Source: JANNHK01 sp031404355 (GTDB lineage Bacteria; Actinomycetota; Acidimicrobiia; IMCC26256; PALSA-610). Taken from it: a DNA stretch of 23,251 nt. The position numbers were made by a program, and so were the translations under genes. The notes beneath the pieces are model-generated. The model searched no databases, was not told where the DNA came from, and worked only from the letters and a program-made list of their open reading frames with translations. Location of the stretch: contig JANNHK010000264.1 in assembly GCA_031404355.1 (NCBI GenBank), positions 1 through 23,251 on the forward strand, given 5' to 3'. Positions 7,317 through 17,308 of this stretch are shown one piece after another. Position 1 is the stretch's first letter, and each line of letters starts with the position of its first letter.

Positions 7317-8294
7317 CTACGGGAGTGCGGTGAGGATCTTGGCGATGACGGCGTCGGCGGGTTCGTCGCTCGTGAACCCGGCCGCGAACCGGTGGCCGCC
7401 TCCGCCCTGTTGCTCGGCGATCATCCGCACGTCGACATCCCCCAGCGATCGGAGGCTGACCCGCCACGATCCGTCGGGCGCTTCCTTCAGCACGCACGCG
7501 ACCTCGGCCTCACGCGTCCGGCGGACGATGTCGATCAGGCCCTCGACTTCCTCGAAGCTCACGTCGTGGCGCGCGAGGTCGGCAACCGAGACCTTGGCCC
7601 ACACGAACCGCTTCGCGGGCACCAGCACCGCGTGCGCGAGCACGTCGGCCATCAGCTGGAGGTAGGCAAAGCGGTGCTCCTCGAACAACGTCCGGCACAA
7701 GGTCGCGATCGGGAGATCGAAGGTGGCCAGCTCCTTGGCCAGCTCGAACACCTCCGGGGTCGTCGACTCGTACTGGAACCGGCCCGTGTCGCACACGAGC
7801 GCTGCGTACAGGCACACGGCCGCGTCTCGGGTGAGCGGCAAACGCATGAGGTCGATGAGGCGACGCACCAGCACGCCGCTCGCCGCGGCCGCCGGGTCGA
7901 TGACGTTGATCGTGCCGTAGCGCTGGTTCGAGACGTGATGGTCGATGACGACGAGCTCGCCCGCGGCCTTCGCCACGGGTTCGAGGTCGCCCAGACGCGC
8001 CAGTGACCCGCAATCGAACGTGACCATCACCCGCGGCTCGCGCGGGTACTCGTCGGGCGGCACGAGCAGGTCGAGCCCCGCGAGTTCGCGGTAGTGCGGC
8101 GCGACGACGAACGGTTCCGAGAACGACGCGATGGAGTCCATGCCCGCCGCTCGCAACACGTGATGCAACGCGAGCATCGACCCGAGCGCATCACCGTCGG
8201 GATTGACGTGACACGCGAGCGCGACCTGATCAGCCGCGAGGATCGCATCGGCCGCGGCAACGAGGCCGTCGGTGATCTCCTCTTGAAGATTCAT
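7317..8294 (-). CDS. nrnA: DHH/DHHA1 phosphoesterase, NrnA-type oligoribonuclease / pAp phosphatase
   Basis: NrnA-type enzymes degrade oligoribonucleotides of 2-5 nt and dephosphorylate 3'-phosphoadenosine 5'-phosphate in the cytosol, using a two-metal centre. The 325-residue protein shows DHH motif I CHVNPDGDALGS (H29, D33, D35), FDCGS (D94), the name-giving VIDHHVS (118-120) and a C-terminal DHHA1 signature GGGGHRFAAG. Position between rbfA and truB is standard for Actinomycetota and Firmicutes. Its ATG overlaps the rbfA stop (ATGA). It complements PNPase by removing the short ends that PNPase leaves. The substrate range is inferred from the family. Confidence 0.93.
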   Translation of the reverse strand: MNLQEEITDGLVAAADAILAADQVALACHVNPDGDALGSMLALHHVLRAAGMDSIASFSEPFVVAPHYRELAGLDLLVPPDEYPREPRVMVTFDCGSLARLGDLEPVAKAAGELVVIDHHVSNQRYGTINVIDPAAAASGVLVRRLIDLMRLPLTRDAAVCLYAALVCDTGRFQYESTTPEVFELAKELATFDLPIATLCRTLFEEHRFAYLQLMADVLAHAVLVPAKRFVWAKVSVADLARHDVSFEEVEGLIDIVRRTREAEVACVLKEAPDGSWRVSLRSLGDVDVRMIAEQQGGGGHRFAAGFTSDEPADAVIAKILTALP

Positions 8295-8680
8295 TCGTCG
8301 AATTCTTTGTCGAGTGTGTGTTCACCGCGCAGGATCTCTTCGATCCGTTGCCCGGCGACGATGCCGCCGTCGACACCGAAGATCAGCTTCGGGACCTGGC
8401 GGATACGCAACTGGCGACCGATCGACGAGCGCAGGTGGGGTGTCGCCGATTCGAGTGCCGCCGCGGCGTCCTCGGCGACGTTCTTCTCGCTGCGCGCGAC
8501 TTCGGCCGCGAGCGTGGAGTAGTAGACGCGTGCGTGTGAGAGGTCGCGCGTGACGTCGACTCCCGTGATGGTCACCATCTCGAGCCGGGGGTCGGACATG
8601 CGCTCGAGCTCTTCGGCCAGGACCTCGAGCACCGACTCGTTCAGCCGCGCGGTGCGCGGATAGCGGCGGGGCGTGCTCAC
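8291..8680 (-). CDS. rbfA: 30S ribosome-binding factor A
   Basis: RbfA is a KH-type late assembly factor of the 30S subunit, needed for 16S 5'-end maturation and growth in the cold. The 129-residue product has the family landmarks RLNESVLEVLAEEL, DPRLEMVTITGVDVTRDLSHARVYYS and RQLRIRQVPKLIFGVD. I start it at GTG 8680, where homology begins (STPRRYPRTARLNES); this GTG forms a GTGA overlap with the DUF503 stop. An in-frame upstream extension reads as unrelated Arg/Gly-rich sequence. It is coupled to nrnA at its other end. Confidence 0.96.
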   Translation of the reverse strand: MSTPRRYPRTARLNESVLEVLAEELERMSDPRLEMVTITGVDVTRDLSHARVYYSTLAAEVARSEKNVAEDAAAALESATPHLRSSIGRQLRIRQVPKLIFGVDGGIVAGQRIEEILRGEHTLDKEFDE

Positions 8681-8970
8681 GACTCGACCTCGATCCAACT
8701 CGTGTCGATGTCGAGCAACTCGATGTCGGGCGCCGCCGCGACGAAGCGCTCCACCGACGCGAGCACCTCGCGCAAGTGGGTCTGTGTGCCGCTCACGGCG
8801 GCCACGCCGATCGCCACCCGTTGCCACTGCTCCAGGTGGTCGACCTCCGCGACCGACACCTTGAACCGGTGGCGGAGGCCGTCGACAATCGGCCGCACGA
8901 CCTGGCGCTTCGCCTTCAGCGAGCGGCTGGCCGGAATATGGATATCGAAGCGGACTGCCGCCGCGTGCAT
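8677..8970 (-). CDS. DUF503 (YlxP-like) protein
   Basis: This 97-residue protein matches the DUF503/YlxP family by its pattern: HIPASRSLKAKRQVVRPIVDGLRHRFKVSVAEVDH, then WQRVAIGVAAVSG and a helix ending in ELLDID. The family is found between infB and rbfA in many Gram-positive bacteria and probably aids ribosome or translation processes, but no biochemical function is established. ATG 8970 is preferred because family members start just before the first beta-strand; an in-frame ATG at 9000 would add ten residues without homology. Neither has a good Shine-Dalgarno. The stop overlaps the rbfA start. Confidence 0.9.
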   Translation of the reverse strand: MHAAAVRFDIHIPASRSLKAKRQVVRPIVDGLRHRFKVSVAEVDHLEQWQRVAIGVAAVSGTQTHLREVLASVERFVAAAPDIELLDIDTSWIEVES

Positions 8971-9024
8971 ACCGTCAGTCTCGCGCCGGACCCCGGACAT
9001 TTCGGAACAGGGTCGCCCCGGGGG

Positions 9025-10554
9025 TCAGCCGGCCACGAACGCCGGGGGCGGCGCATCGGCCGCACAGGCGAGGTCCGGCGGCACCGACGGGTCGGCGAGC
9101 CACGTCAGCCACGCCGGTTCGGAGCACGGCGCGTCGCTGAACAGCACCCCGTGCCCGATCCCGTCCCACTCTGCGAAGACCGCATTCGGGAGCGCCGCGG
9201 CGACGGCCTCGCTGCCCGCCGGGGGCGTCGCCGGGTCGTAGCGTCCGGCCACGACCATGGTCGGGACGTCGACCGTGACAGGGTCGTGGAAGGCATTCGA
9301 GACGGGCTCGACGTCCCAGAGGTCGCAGAACGAGTCGGCGTTCTCGACCGCGAGGGTGGTGTTGCGTCCGGGCGACGCGATCATTTCGTCGTCCTCTTCG
9401 TCGAGCACCCTCAACGTGTCGGCGCACGCGATGGAGATGGCGGCACCGTCCGAGGCAGCGATCGCGAACGGGATGCCGTCCTGCGCGATCGCGGGGATGG
9501 CCGCGTAGTCGCCGCTCGCGATGCCCTCGGCCACCGTCGGCAGTAGCGGGATGAGGTCCTTCTCGTAGAGCGCGGTGAACAGGCCGCCGATCGCGTCGGA
9601 ACCGTCGATCACGATCTCGATCACGCCGCCGGCCTCGCCGAGGTCGACTTCGCCGCGGAACGGTTCCGTATTCATGCGCTCGTAGGCACGATCGACAGCA
9701 GTGGCGAAGTCGGGGAACGCCGCGGCACAGGCGCTGTCAGCCAGACACCCGTCGACGAGCTGCGCGATCGCGCGGTCTCCCGATTCGATGAAGTACGCCG
9801 CGCCGCCGGAATCGGGTGAGACAACGCTATCGAGCAATGCCGTGCGCACGTTGTCGGGGTACTCGCGCATGTACGTGAGTGCGATGCGAGTGCCGTACGA
9901 CACGCCGAAGAGGTTCCACTGGTCGACGTCCATCGCGAGGCGCAAGCTCTCGAGGTCGTCGGCGATTGCTTCGGAGTCGTACGCGTCGAGATCGATCCCT
10001 TCGCCGACGAGACGATCGCGACACGTTTGCCACGCCGCCTCGCGCGCGGTCCGGTCGTCTTCGTAGCTCGACGCCGTCTCAAACCGGGCGATGATGGCAG
10101 CGTCGACCTCGGGACAGGTGAGCGACGGTTCCGCGAGCCCGCCTCCGCGCTGGTCGAACAGGACAACGTCGCGGGTCTCGAGGATCGGGTCGTCGGCCCA
10201 GTTCTCGGCGCTGCTCAGTGCGTCGTCACCGGGCCCCCCGTGCAGGTACACGACCGGGTCCGGCGCGGCGTCGGCCGCCGGGCTTTGCAGCACGGTGACC
10301 GGGAGGCGCACGGTCGCACTATCGGGCTCGGCGCGGTTCTCGGGAACCTCGAGCCAGAAGCACTCGCTCACGACCGGGAGCGCGGCAGTGTCGCACTCCC
10401 GATCGGTCAGTACTCCCGCCTCGGCCGCAGCCTCGACTTCGGCACCGGGCTCCGTTGCCGGCGCGCCGGCCCCGGCGTCGTCGTCGTCATCGTCGCCGCT
10501 ACTGCACGACGCGACGAGACCAACCGCGAGCACGGCAACCAGAAGTCTGCGCAC
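9025..10554 (-). CDS. Secreted lipoprotein alpha/beta-hydrolase (S33 / TAP-like peptidase family)
   Basis: The 509-residue product starts with a lipoprotein signal peptide ending in the lipobox VASC (Cys17) and a poly-Asp linker, so it should be anchored outside the membrane. The fold is the proline-iminopeptidase/tripeptidyl-aminopeptidase type: oxyanion motif HGGPG (105-109), FDQRGGG, nucleophile elbow GVSYGT (Ser219), Asp440 in GRYDPATPP, His468 in GIGHGV and a C-terminal TAP-like region. Such enzymes cleave short peptides or esters; substrate unknown. GTG 10554 follows an AAGG site that lies in a small hairpin. It stands between infB and DUF503, where no peptidase is normally found, so it appears inserted into the operon. 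Codon usage matches its neighbours. Confidence 0.9.
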   Translation of the reverse strand: MRRLLVAVLAVGLVASCSSGDDDDDDAGAGAPATEPGAEVEAAAEAGVLTDRECDTAALPVVSECFWLEVPENRAEPDSATVRLPVTVLQSPAADAAPDPVVYLHGGPGDDALSSAENWADDPILETRDVVLFDQRGGGLAEPSLTCPEVDAAIIARFETASSYEDDRTAREAAWQTCRDRLVGEGIDLDAYDSEAIADDLESLRLAMDVDQWNLFGVSYGTRIALTYMREYPDNVRTALLDSVVSPDSGGAAYFIESGDRAIAQLVDGCLADSACAAAFPDFATAVDRAYERMNTEPFRGEVDLGEAGGVIEIVIDGSDAIGGLFTALYEKDLIPLLPTVAEGIASGDYAAIPAIAQDGIPFAIAASDGAAISIACADTLRVLDEEDDEMIASPGRNTTLAVENADSFCDLWDVEPVSNAFHDPVTVDVPTMVVAGRYDPATPPAGSEAVAAALPNAVFAEWDGIGHGVLFSDAPCSEPAWLTWLADPSVPPDLACAADAPPPAFVAG

Positions 10555-10560
10555 TCCTCA

Positions 10561-10576
10561 CCTTCGCACACGAAGG
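10561..10576 (-). promoter_or_regulatory. Small hairpin between infB and the hydrolase
   Basis: A perfect 6-bp stem (CCTTCG / CGAAGG) with a 4-nt loop lies in the 31-bp gap. On the minus strand its second arm contains the AAGG that would serve as hydrolase ribosome site. It may be a weak translational gate or transcript-end stem; no U-tract follows. Confidence 0.35.
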
Positions 10577-10585
10577 CCGCCCGGA

Positions 10586-13435
<2,850 letters not shown>

Positions 13436-13445
13436 ACTTTGTTCC

Positions 13446-13697
13446 TTAGTTTTTCTGCTCGAACAGTCTCGCGCGTAGGCGCTCGACCTCGGTGTTCGTG
13501 ATGTCGCACCTCAGCGCCCGGGCCAGTGCTTCCCGCTTGACTGCAAGGTCGAAGCAGTCCGCCGAACACACCCAGGCGCCCCGACCCGGGGCCGACGGAC
13601 CGACCGAAATCGACCCGGATTTGGTGGCCGCGATCCGCCGGCGCGTATCGGATGCTGCCTCGTCACGGCACCCGACGCACGTGCGGCGCGGGCTCAG
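13446..13697 (-). CDS. ylxR: YlxR (DUF448) RNA-binding protein, apparent CTG start
   Basis: An 83-residue reading frame between nusA and infB carries the YlxR hallmarks: RRTCVGCRDEA at the N-terminus, the GRGAWVCSADCFDLAVKR segment and an arginine-rich C-terminus. YlxR proteins are small nucleic-acid binders; some affect gene expression through nucleoid or RNase P contacts. No ATG, GTG or TTG exists in frame before the homology. The only suitable codon is CTG 13697, which overlaps the nusA stop (CTGA) and has a perfect AGGAGG exactly 7 nt upstream within the nusA tail. I infer initiation at CTG; the frame upstream closes at a TGA 12 codons earlier. Confidence 0.85.
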   Translation of the reverse strand: MSPRRTCVGCRDEAASDTRRRIAATKSGSISVGPSAPGRGAWVCSADCFDLAVKREALARALRCDITNTEVERLRARLFEQKN

Positions 13698-14938
13698 ATC
13701 TCTGCCTCCTCGGTCGCCTCCGCGGCGGGTGCCTCACCGGCATCCGCAACGGGGGCGGGTTCTTCGACTTCGACCTTCGCCTCGGCAGCTTCGGCTGCCT
13801 CGGCGGGTTCGGGCGCTTCGGCTGGCTCCGCGGCCGATTCGCCGAGAGTTCCGTAGCCCGCTTCCGCGGCCGAGATGGCCTCGCCGCCTTCGGCAGGTTG
13901 CCACATGAGCTGGCCGTCGGGTCCCTCGACCCACTCGCCGTCGGCGTATCCGCCGCCGGACTCTTCTTCTGCCAGCTGCGTCTCGCTCTTGATGTCGACG
14001 CGCCAACCGGTGAGCCGCGCCGCGAGGCGCGCGTTCTGACCTTCCTTGCCGATCGCGAGCGACAGCTGGAAGTCGGGCACGATCACTTCGGCGATGCCGG
14101 TGTCTTCGTGCACGCGCACTTCGCGGACCTTCGCCGGCGCGAGCGCGCGCATGACGAACTCCGGCGGTTCGGCGCTGTAGGGGACGATGTCAACTTTCTC
14201 GCCGCGCAACTCGTTCACGACCTGGCGGACGCGCATGCCGCGTGCGCCGACGCACGCGCCGACGGGGTCGACGTTGTGGTCGTTGGACTGCACCGCGAGC
14301 TTCGTGCGGTGGCCCGGTTCGCGGGCGACGGCTTTGATCTCGACGATGCCGTCGACGAGCTCGGGAACTTCGAGTTCGAACAGGCGCTTCACGAGCCCCG
14401 GGTGCGTTCGCGACACGACGATCTGCGGGCCCTTGGCCGTCTTGCGCACCTCGACGATGTACGCCTTCATGCGGGCGCCGTGGTCGTACCGGTCGCCCGG
14501 CACCTGCTCGGCCTGCGGAAGCAATGCCTCGACCCGCCCCAGGTCAAGCAGGGTGTAGCGGGCATCCGTCTGCTGGATGATGCCCGTGACGATGTCGCCT
14601 TCGCGGCCCGCGTACTCCTCGTACTTCATCTCGCGCTCGGCCTCGCGAATGCGCTGCAGGATGACCTGCTTCGCAGTCTGCGCGGCGATGCGGCCGAAGT
14701 CGGCGGGCGTGTCGTCCCACTCGCGCTGGACTTCGCCTTCCTCGTCGAGTTCCTGCGCGATGACGCGGATCTCGCCGGTCTCGACGTCGATCTCGACGAG
14801 CGCTTCTTCGGCGGCGTCGGGCATGCGCTTGTACGCGGTGACGAGCGCGTTCGCCAACGCCTCCAACATGACCTCTTCGGAGATCCCTTTCTCGACGGCC
14901 AGCGCGGAGAGCGCCTCGAGCATCTCTGGATTTTTCAC
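13694..14938 (-). CDS. nusA: Transcription termination/antitermination factor NusA
   Basis: NusA binds RNA polymerase and modulates pausing, termination and antitermination. The 414-residue product has the N-terminal polymerase-binding domain (MLEALSALAVEKGISEE, residues 6-22), an S1 domain (GDIVTGIIQQTDARYTLLDLG, about 114-180), KH1 (GARGMRVRQVVNELRGEKVDIV, 231-252) and KH2 (AIGKEGQNARLAARLTGWRVDI, 295-316), then an Ala/Glu-rich acidic tail of about 90 residues. GTG 14938 is chosen because it gives the family N-terminus and forms a GTGA overlap with the rimP stop; GGAG lies 11 nt upstream. The frame stays open into rimP without homology. Confidence 0.97.
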   Translation of the reverse strand: MKNPEMLEALSALAVEKGISEEVMLEALANALVTAYKRMPDAAEEALVEIDVETGEIRVIAQELDEEGEVQREWDDTPADFGRIAAQTAKQVILQRIREAEREMKYEEYAGREGDIVTGIIQQTDARYTLLDLGRVEALLPQAEQVPGDRYDHGARMKAYIVEVRKTAKGPQIVVSRTHPGLVKRLFELEVPELVDGIVEIKAVAREPGHRTKLAVQSNDHNVDPVGACVGARGMRVRQVVNELRGEKVDIVPYSAEPPEFVMRALAPAKVREVRVHEDTGIAEVIVPDFQLSLAIGKEGQNARLAARLTGWRVDIKSETQLAEEESGGGYADGEWVEGPDGQLMWQPAEGGEAISAAEAGYGTLGESAAEPAEAPEPAEAAEAAEAKVEVEEPAPVADAGEAPAAEATEEAEI

Positions 14939-15450
14939 TTCGAGTTCTTCTCCTTCGCCCGCGCGCGCGTTTTCTCTCGCGGCTGCGGACCCCATGCGAA
15001 CACCGTGCGGGCCTGCGTGATGTCGTCGTAACTGATCGTCAGCCGCTCGCCGTCGGTGTCGACGACGATGGATGAATCGTCGGCTTCGACCAGCGTGCCG
15101 TGCGTACGACGGGGCCCCGCTTCGGTGTGGAACTTGATACTGACGTCGGCGCCGATCGCGCCGCCGAAGTGCTCGACGGTACGAAGCGTCCGCTCGATTC
15201 CGGGGCTGCTCACTTCGAGGAGATACGGCTCGCCCAACGTCGAGACGTCGTCGAGGACCGGCGAGATCGCTTTGGTTGCCTCGGCAATGGTCTCGAGGTC
15301 GGCGCCGCCGGCCCGATCGATGGTGACCCGGAGGGTGCGGGCCTTCCCGGCTCCGCTCAGCTCGATGTCGTAGAGGGAGCAACCGAGCGCGGCGACGACC
15401 GGGGCGACGGCCGCGCGGGCTGCCTCCACCTGGGTCTGGGTCGCGCTCAC
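14935..15450 (-). CDS. rimP: Ribosome maturation factor RimP
   Basis: RimP assists 30S assembly, helping S12 join the central pseudoknot. The 171-residue product has the typical N-domain (GCSLYDIELSGAGKARTLRVTIDR), the LGEPYLLEVSSPGIERTLRT signature and a C-terminal SH3-like domain (GTLVEADDSSIVVD). The C-terminus ends in a basic RARAKEKNSK tail. GTG 15450 has GAGGGAG about 6 nt upstream and matches the family start; the frame is open further upstream by chance. It is the first gene of the nusA operon and overlaps nusA by 4 nt. Confidence 0.95.
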   Translation of the reverse strand: MSATQTQVEAARAAVAPVVAALGCSLYDIELSGAGKARTLRVTIDRAGGADLETIAEATKAISPVLDDVSTLGEPYLLEVSSPGIERTLRTVEHFGGAIGADVSIKFHTEAGPRRTHGTLVEADDSSIVVDTDGERLTISYDDITQARTVFAWGPQPREKTRARAKEKNSK

Positions 15451-15483
15451 TCGGACTCCCTCGCCAAAAAAGCCCTTGGTCAA

Positions 15484-15510
15484 GAAAAAACGTGGGCCAC
15501 GGCCCACGTT
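15484..15510 (-). terminator. Strong hairpin plus U6 in the rimP-nusA leader
   Basis: A perfect 10-bp inverted repeat (AACGTGGGCC / GGCCCACGTT) is followed on the minus strand by six T residues. It lies between the PspC-ATPase gene and rimP, 34 nt before the rimP start. It can be the terminator of the upstream signalling genes, or, if the promoter at about 15543 is real, an attenuator in the nusA-operon leader. Confidence 0.75.
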
Positions 15511-15542
15511 CCCCCAACCTCGGGACGAATACGAACGGACGG

Positions 15543-15548
15543 AGTCTA
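15543..15548 (-). promoter_or_regulatory. Candidate -10 box (TAGACT) for the rimP-nusA-infB operon
   Basis: On the minus strand GGTAGACT fits the actinobacterial TANNNT -10 pattern; no convincing -35 box is visible. A start near 15536 would give a leader of about 85 nt that includes the hairpin-U6 element. Low confidence, pattern match only. Confidence 0.3.
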
Positions 15549-15590
15549 CCGCTTCCGGACCGCCTCTATCCGGCTCCGGCCGGGGCCGCT

Positions 15591-16526
15591 CTAGGAGGCG
15601 GCGTCCCGTTCGCGGGGAAGGACGAGCTCCAGCTCGCAGCCCATTCCGGGGCGGCTCAGGATCTTGGCCGTTCCCCCGGCCGCCGCGATCGGGCGGATCA
15701 CGGACAGTGCGAGGCCGCCGCGTGCCGATGTGCGCTTGGGGTCGAAACCACGCCCGCGGTCGCGGATCAGGACACTCGGTCCGGAGCCGTTGCGCTGCAC
15801 GACCACGGTCACCTTGGCCGCCCCGGAGTGCCTCGCCGCGTTGCGCATTCCTTCGCGGGCTGCGAGCACGAGCGGTTCGAGGCCGGCGAGGGCGAAGTCG
15901 TCCTTGCGGGACACGTCGATGCTGACGCCGTACTCCTGTTGCACGTCCGCCGCCACGTCGGTGAGCGCCTCGGCGAGCGTTGCGACCCGACGCGTGCGCC
16001 AGGGCGCGGCGGCAATCGCGACTATCCCGAGCAGCACAGTGACGCCGAGGAGGCCGTTGCGCAGCGCGATCCAACCCCAGTAGTTGACGACCAGGGCGCC
16101 GACGCCGGCGCCGAGCAGGAGGGCGCCGGCGACGATGTATCCGGGACGGATGCGCGGCGCCTGCAACCAGATGAGCCCGAACCCGATGGCGATCGCGGCG
16201 ACGGGCCAGGCGAGCGAGTCGTCGAACCAGAGTTGGCCGGTGAACCGGACCGCGAGCAACGCACCGATGACGACCGCGGCGAGGGCCAGCGCCTGCCACG
16301 CGTCCGTGTCGGCCCGCGCCGCCAACTCGTCGGGATCGGGCTCGCGGAAGATGAGCATCGCCATCGCGTACGCGACGAGGCCGGCGCCGCCCGCGAACGT
16401 GAGAGCGACGAAGGAGAGTCGTACGAGGTTGACGTGGACACCGAGGCGAGCCGCGAGCTGACCCGAGACGCCCGCCACGATCTGCCCGTGCCTACGGCGG
16501 TGCCCCCGTCCTTGGGTCGCCGGCAT
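15591..16526 (-). CDS. PspC-domain membrane protein with kinase ATPase domain but no phospho-acceptor region
   Basis: The 311-residue product has an N-terminal PspC domain (IVAGVSGQLAARLGVHVNLVRLSFV, 16-40), about five membrane segments to residue 175, and a C-terminal histidine-kinase-type ATPase domain with N-box EGMRNAARHSG (225-235) and G-box DRGRGFDP (256-263). It is a clear paralogue of the kinase at 17309-18550. However, the roughly 75 residues that carry the dimerisation helices and the HLHD phospho-histidine there are absent, and the membrane segment joins the pre-ATPase helix directly. It cannot autophosphorylate in the usual way; it may sense or modulate the true kinase. ATG 16526 is preferred (GATAAT box 6 nt before it); ATG 16544 or GTG 16583 are alternatives. 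Confidence 0.88.
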   Translation of the reverse strand: MPATQGRGHRRRHGQIVAGVSGQLAARLGVHVNLVRLSFVALTFAGGAGLVAYAMAMLIFREPDPDELAARADTDAWQALALAAVVIGALLAVRFTGQLWFDDSLAWPVAAIAIGFGLIWLQAPRIRPGYIVAGALLLGAGVGALVVNYWGWIALRNGLLGVTVLLGIVAIAAAPWRTRRVATLAEALTDVAADVQQEYGVSIDVSRKDDFALAGLEPLVLAAREGMRNAARHSGAAKVTVVVQRNGSGPSVLIRDRGRGFDPKRTSARGGLALSVIRPIAAAGGTAKILSRPGMGCELELVLPRERDAAS

Positions 16527-16532
16527 GTCCCT

Positions 16533-16538
16533 ATTATC
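16533..16538 (-). promoter_or_regulatory. Candidate -10 box (GATAAT) before the PspC-ATPase gene
   Basis: GATAAT on the minus strand, 5/6 to TATAAT, ends 6 nt before ATG 16526. This geometry predicts a leaderless transcript and argues for that start over the two upstream ones. No -35 box is evident. Confidence 0.4.
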
Positions 16539-16593
16539 GGCCATAACCCGGGCCGGACGAATACGGGGAGCCGAATGACCCACCCGGGAACAT

Positions 16594-17226
16594 TCAGGTC
16601 AGGCGTCGGTCCGTGGCCCAACGGGCCAGCTCATGGCGGCTCGAGAGCTGGAGTTTGCGCAGGACCGAGCTCACGTGCGTCTCGACAGTCTTGACCGAGA
16701 TCTCGAGCCGGCGGCCGATCTCCTTGTACGCGTAGCCCCGCGCGAGGAGGCGCAGGACCTCCTGTTCACGGGGCGTGAGCTGGTCGAGCTCCGGGTCGGC
16801 GACGACGCCGGAGGTCCCGGCGAACGCGTCGAGCACGAACCCGGCAAGGCGCGGCGAGAACACCGCGTCGCCGTCGGCGATGCGATCGATCGCCACGAGC
16901 AACTCGACCGGGGCGATGGTTTTGGTGACGTACCCGCGAGCGCCGGCTCGGATCATGCCGATGACGTCTTCGGGCGCGTCACTCACGGAGAGCGCGAGGA
17001 AGCGCACATCGGGGTGGGTCGCGAGGACGTCGTGCACGACGCGGGCGCCGCCGCCGTCGGGCATGTGCACGTCGACGAGCACGACGTCGGGTGCGCGCTC
17101 ACGCACGAGTTCGATAGCCGAGTCGACATCAGACGCGCTGCCGACCACGTCCACCCCATCGCCCAGCTCGGCCCGCACGCCCGAGAGGAAGAACTGGTGG
17201 TCGTCGACGAGAAAGACTCTTCTCAT
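16594..17226 (-). CDS. NarL/LuxR-family response regulator
   Basis: This 210-residue cytoplasmic regulator has a complete receiver domain: acidic pair D8-D9, phospho-acceptor D52 (LVDVHMPDG), S80 and K102 (VTK). After a linker there is a LuxR-type helix-turn-helix (LTPREQEVLRLLARGYAYKEIGRR ... VETHVSSVLRKL, about 147-200). It resembles LiaR/VraR/EsrR regulators of envelope stress. The start is ATG 17226 with GGAGG 10 nt upstream. It lies 82 bp downstream of the PspC kinase, its likely partner, and upstream of the PspC-ATPase gene. The inverted repeat at 18596-18615 is a plausible target. Signal and regulon are unknown. Confidence 0.94.
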   Translation of the reverse strand: MRRVFLVDDHQFFLSGVRAELGDGVDVVGSASDVDSAIELVRERAPDVVLVDVHMPDGGGARVVHDVLATHPDVRFLALSVSDAPEDVIGMIRAGARGYVTKTIAPVELLVAIDRIADGDAVFSPRLAGFVLDAFAGTSGVVADPELDQLTPREQEVLRLLARGYAYKEIGRRLEISVKTVETHVSSVLRKLQLSSRHELARWATDRRLT

Positions 17227-17308
17227 GCGGCTACGACCTCCGGCGCTCCATCGCAGGTCGCGAACCCGCCGACGACGCCACCGCGCCTCCGGATCTGCGC
17301 CTTGACCC

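Noticed and set aside
8681..8827. N-terminal extension of rbfA to an upstream ATG
   Set aside because: The added residues are Arg/Gly-rich shadow of the DUF503 gene; homology and the GTGA overlap point to GTG 8680.
13652..15031. A long plus-strand frame opposite nusA and rimP
   Set aside because: Composition-driven antisense frame with no recognisable domain; NusA and RimP explain the region fully.
15451..15590. Initiator tRNA or other tRNA ahead of rimP, as in enterobacteria
   Set aside because: No cloverleaf, T-loop GTTCRA or acceptor pairing found; only the hairpin-U6 element is present.
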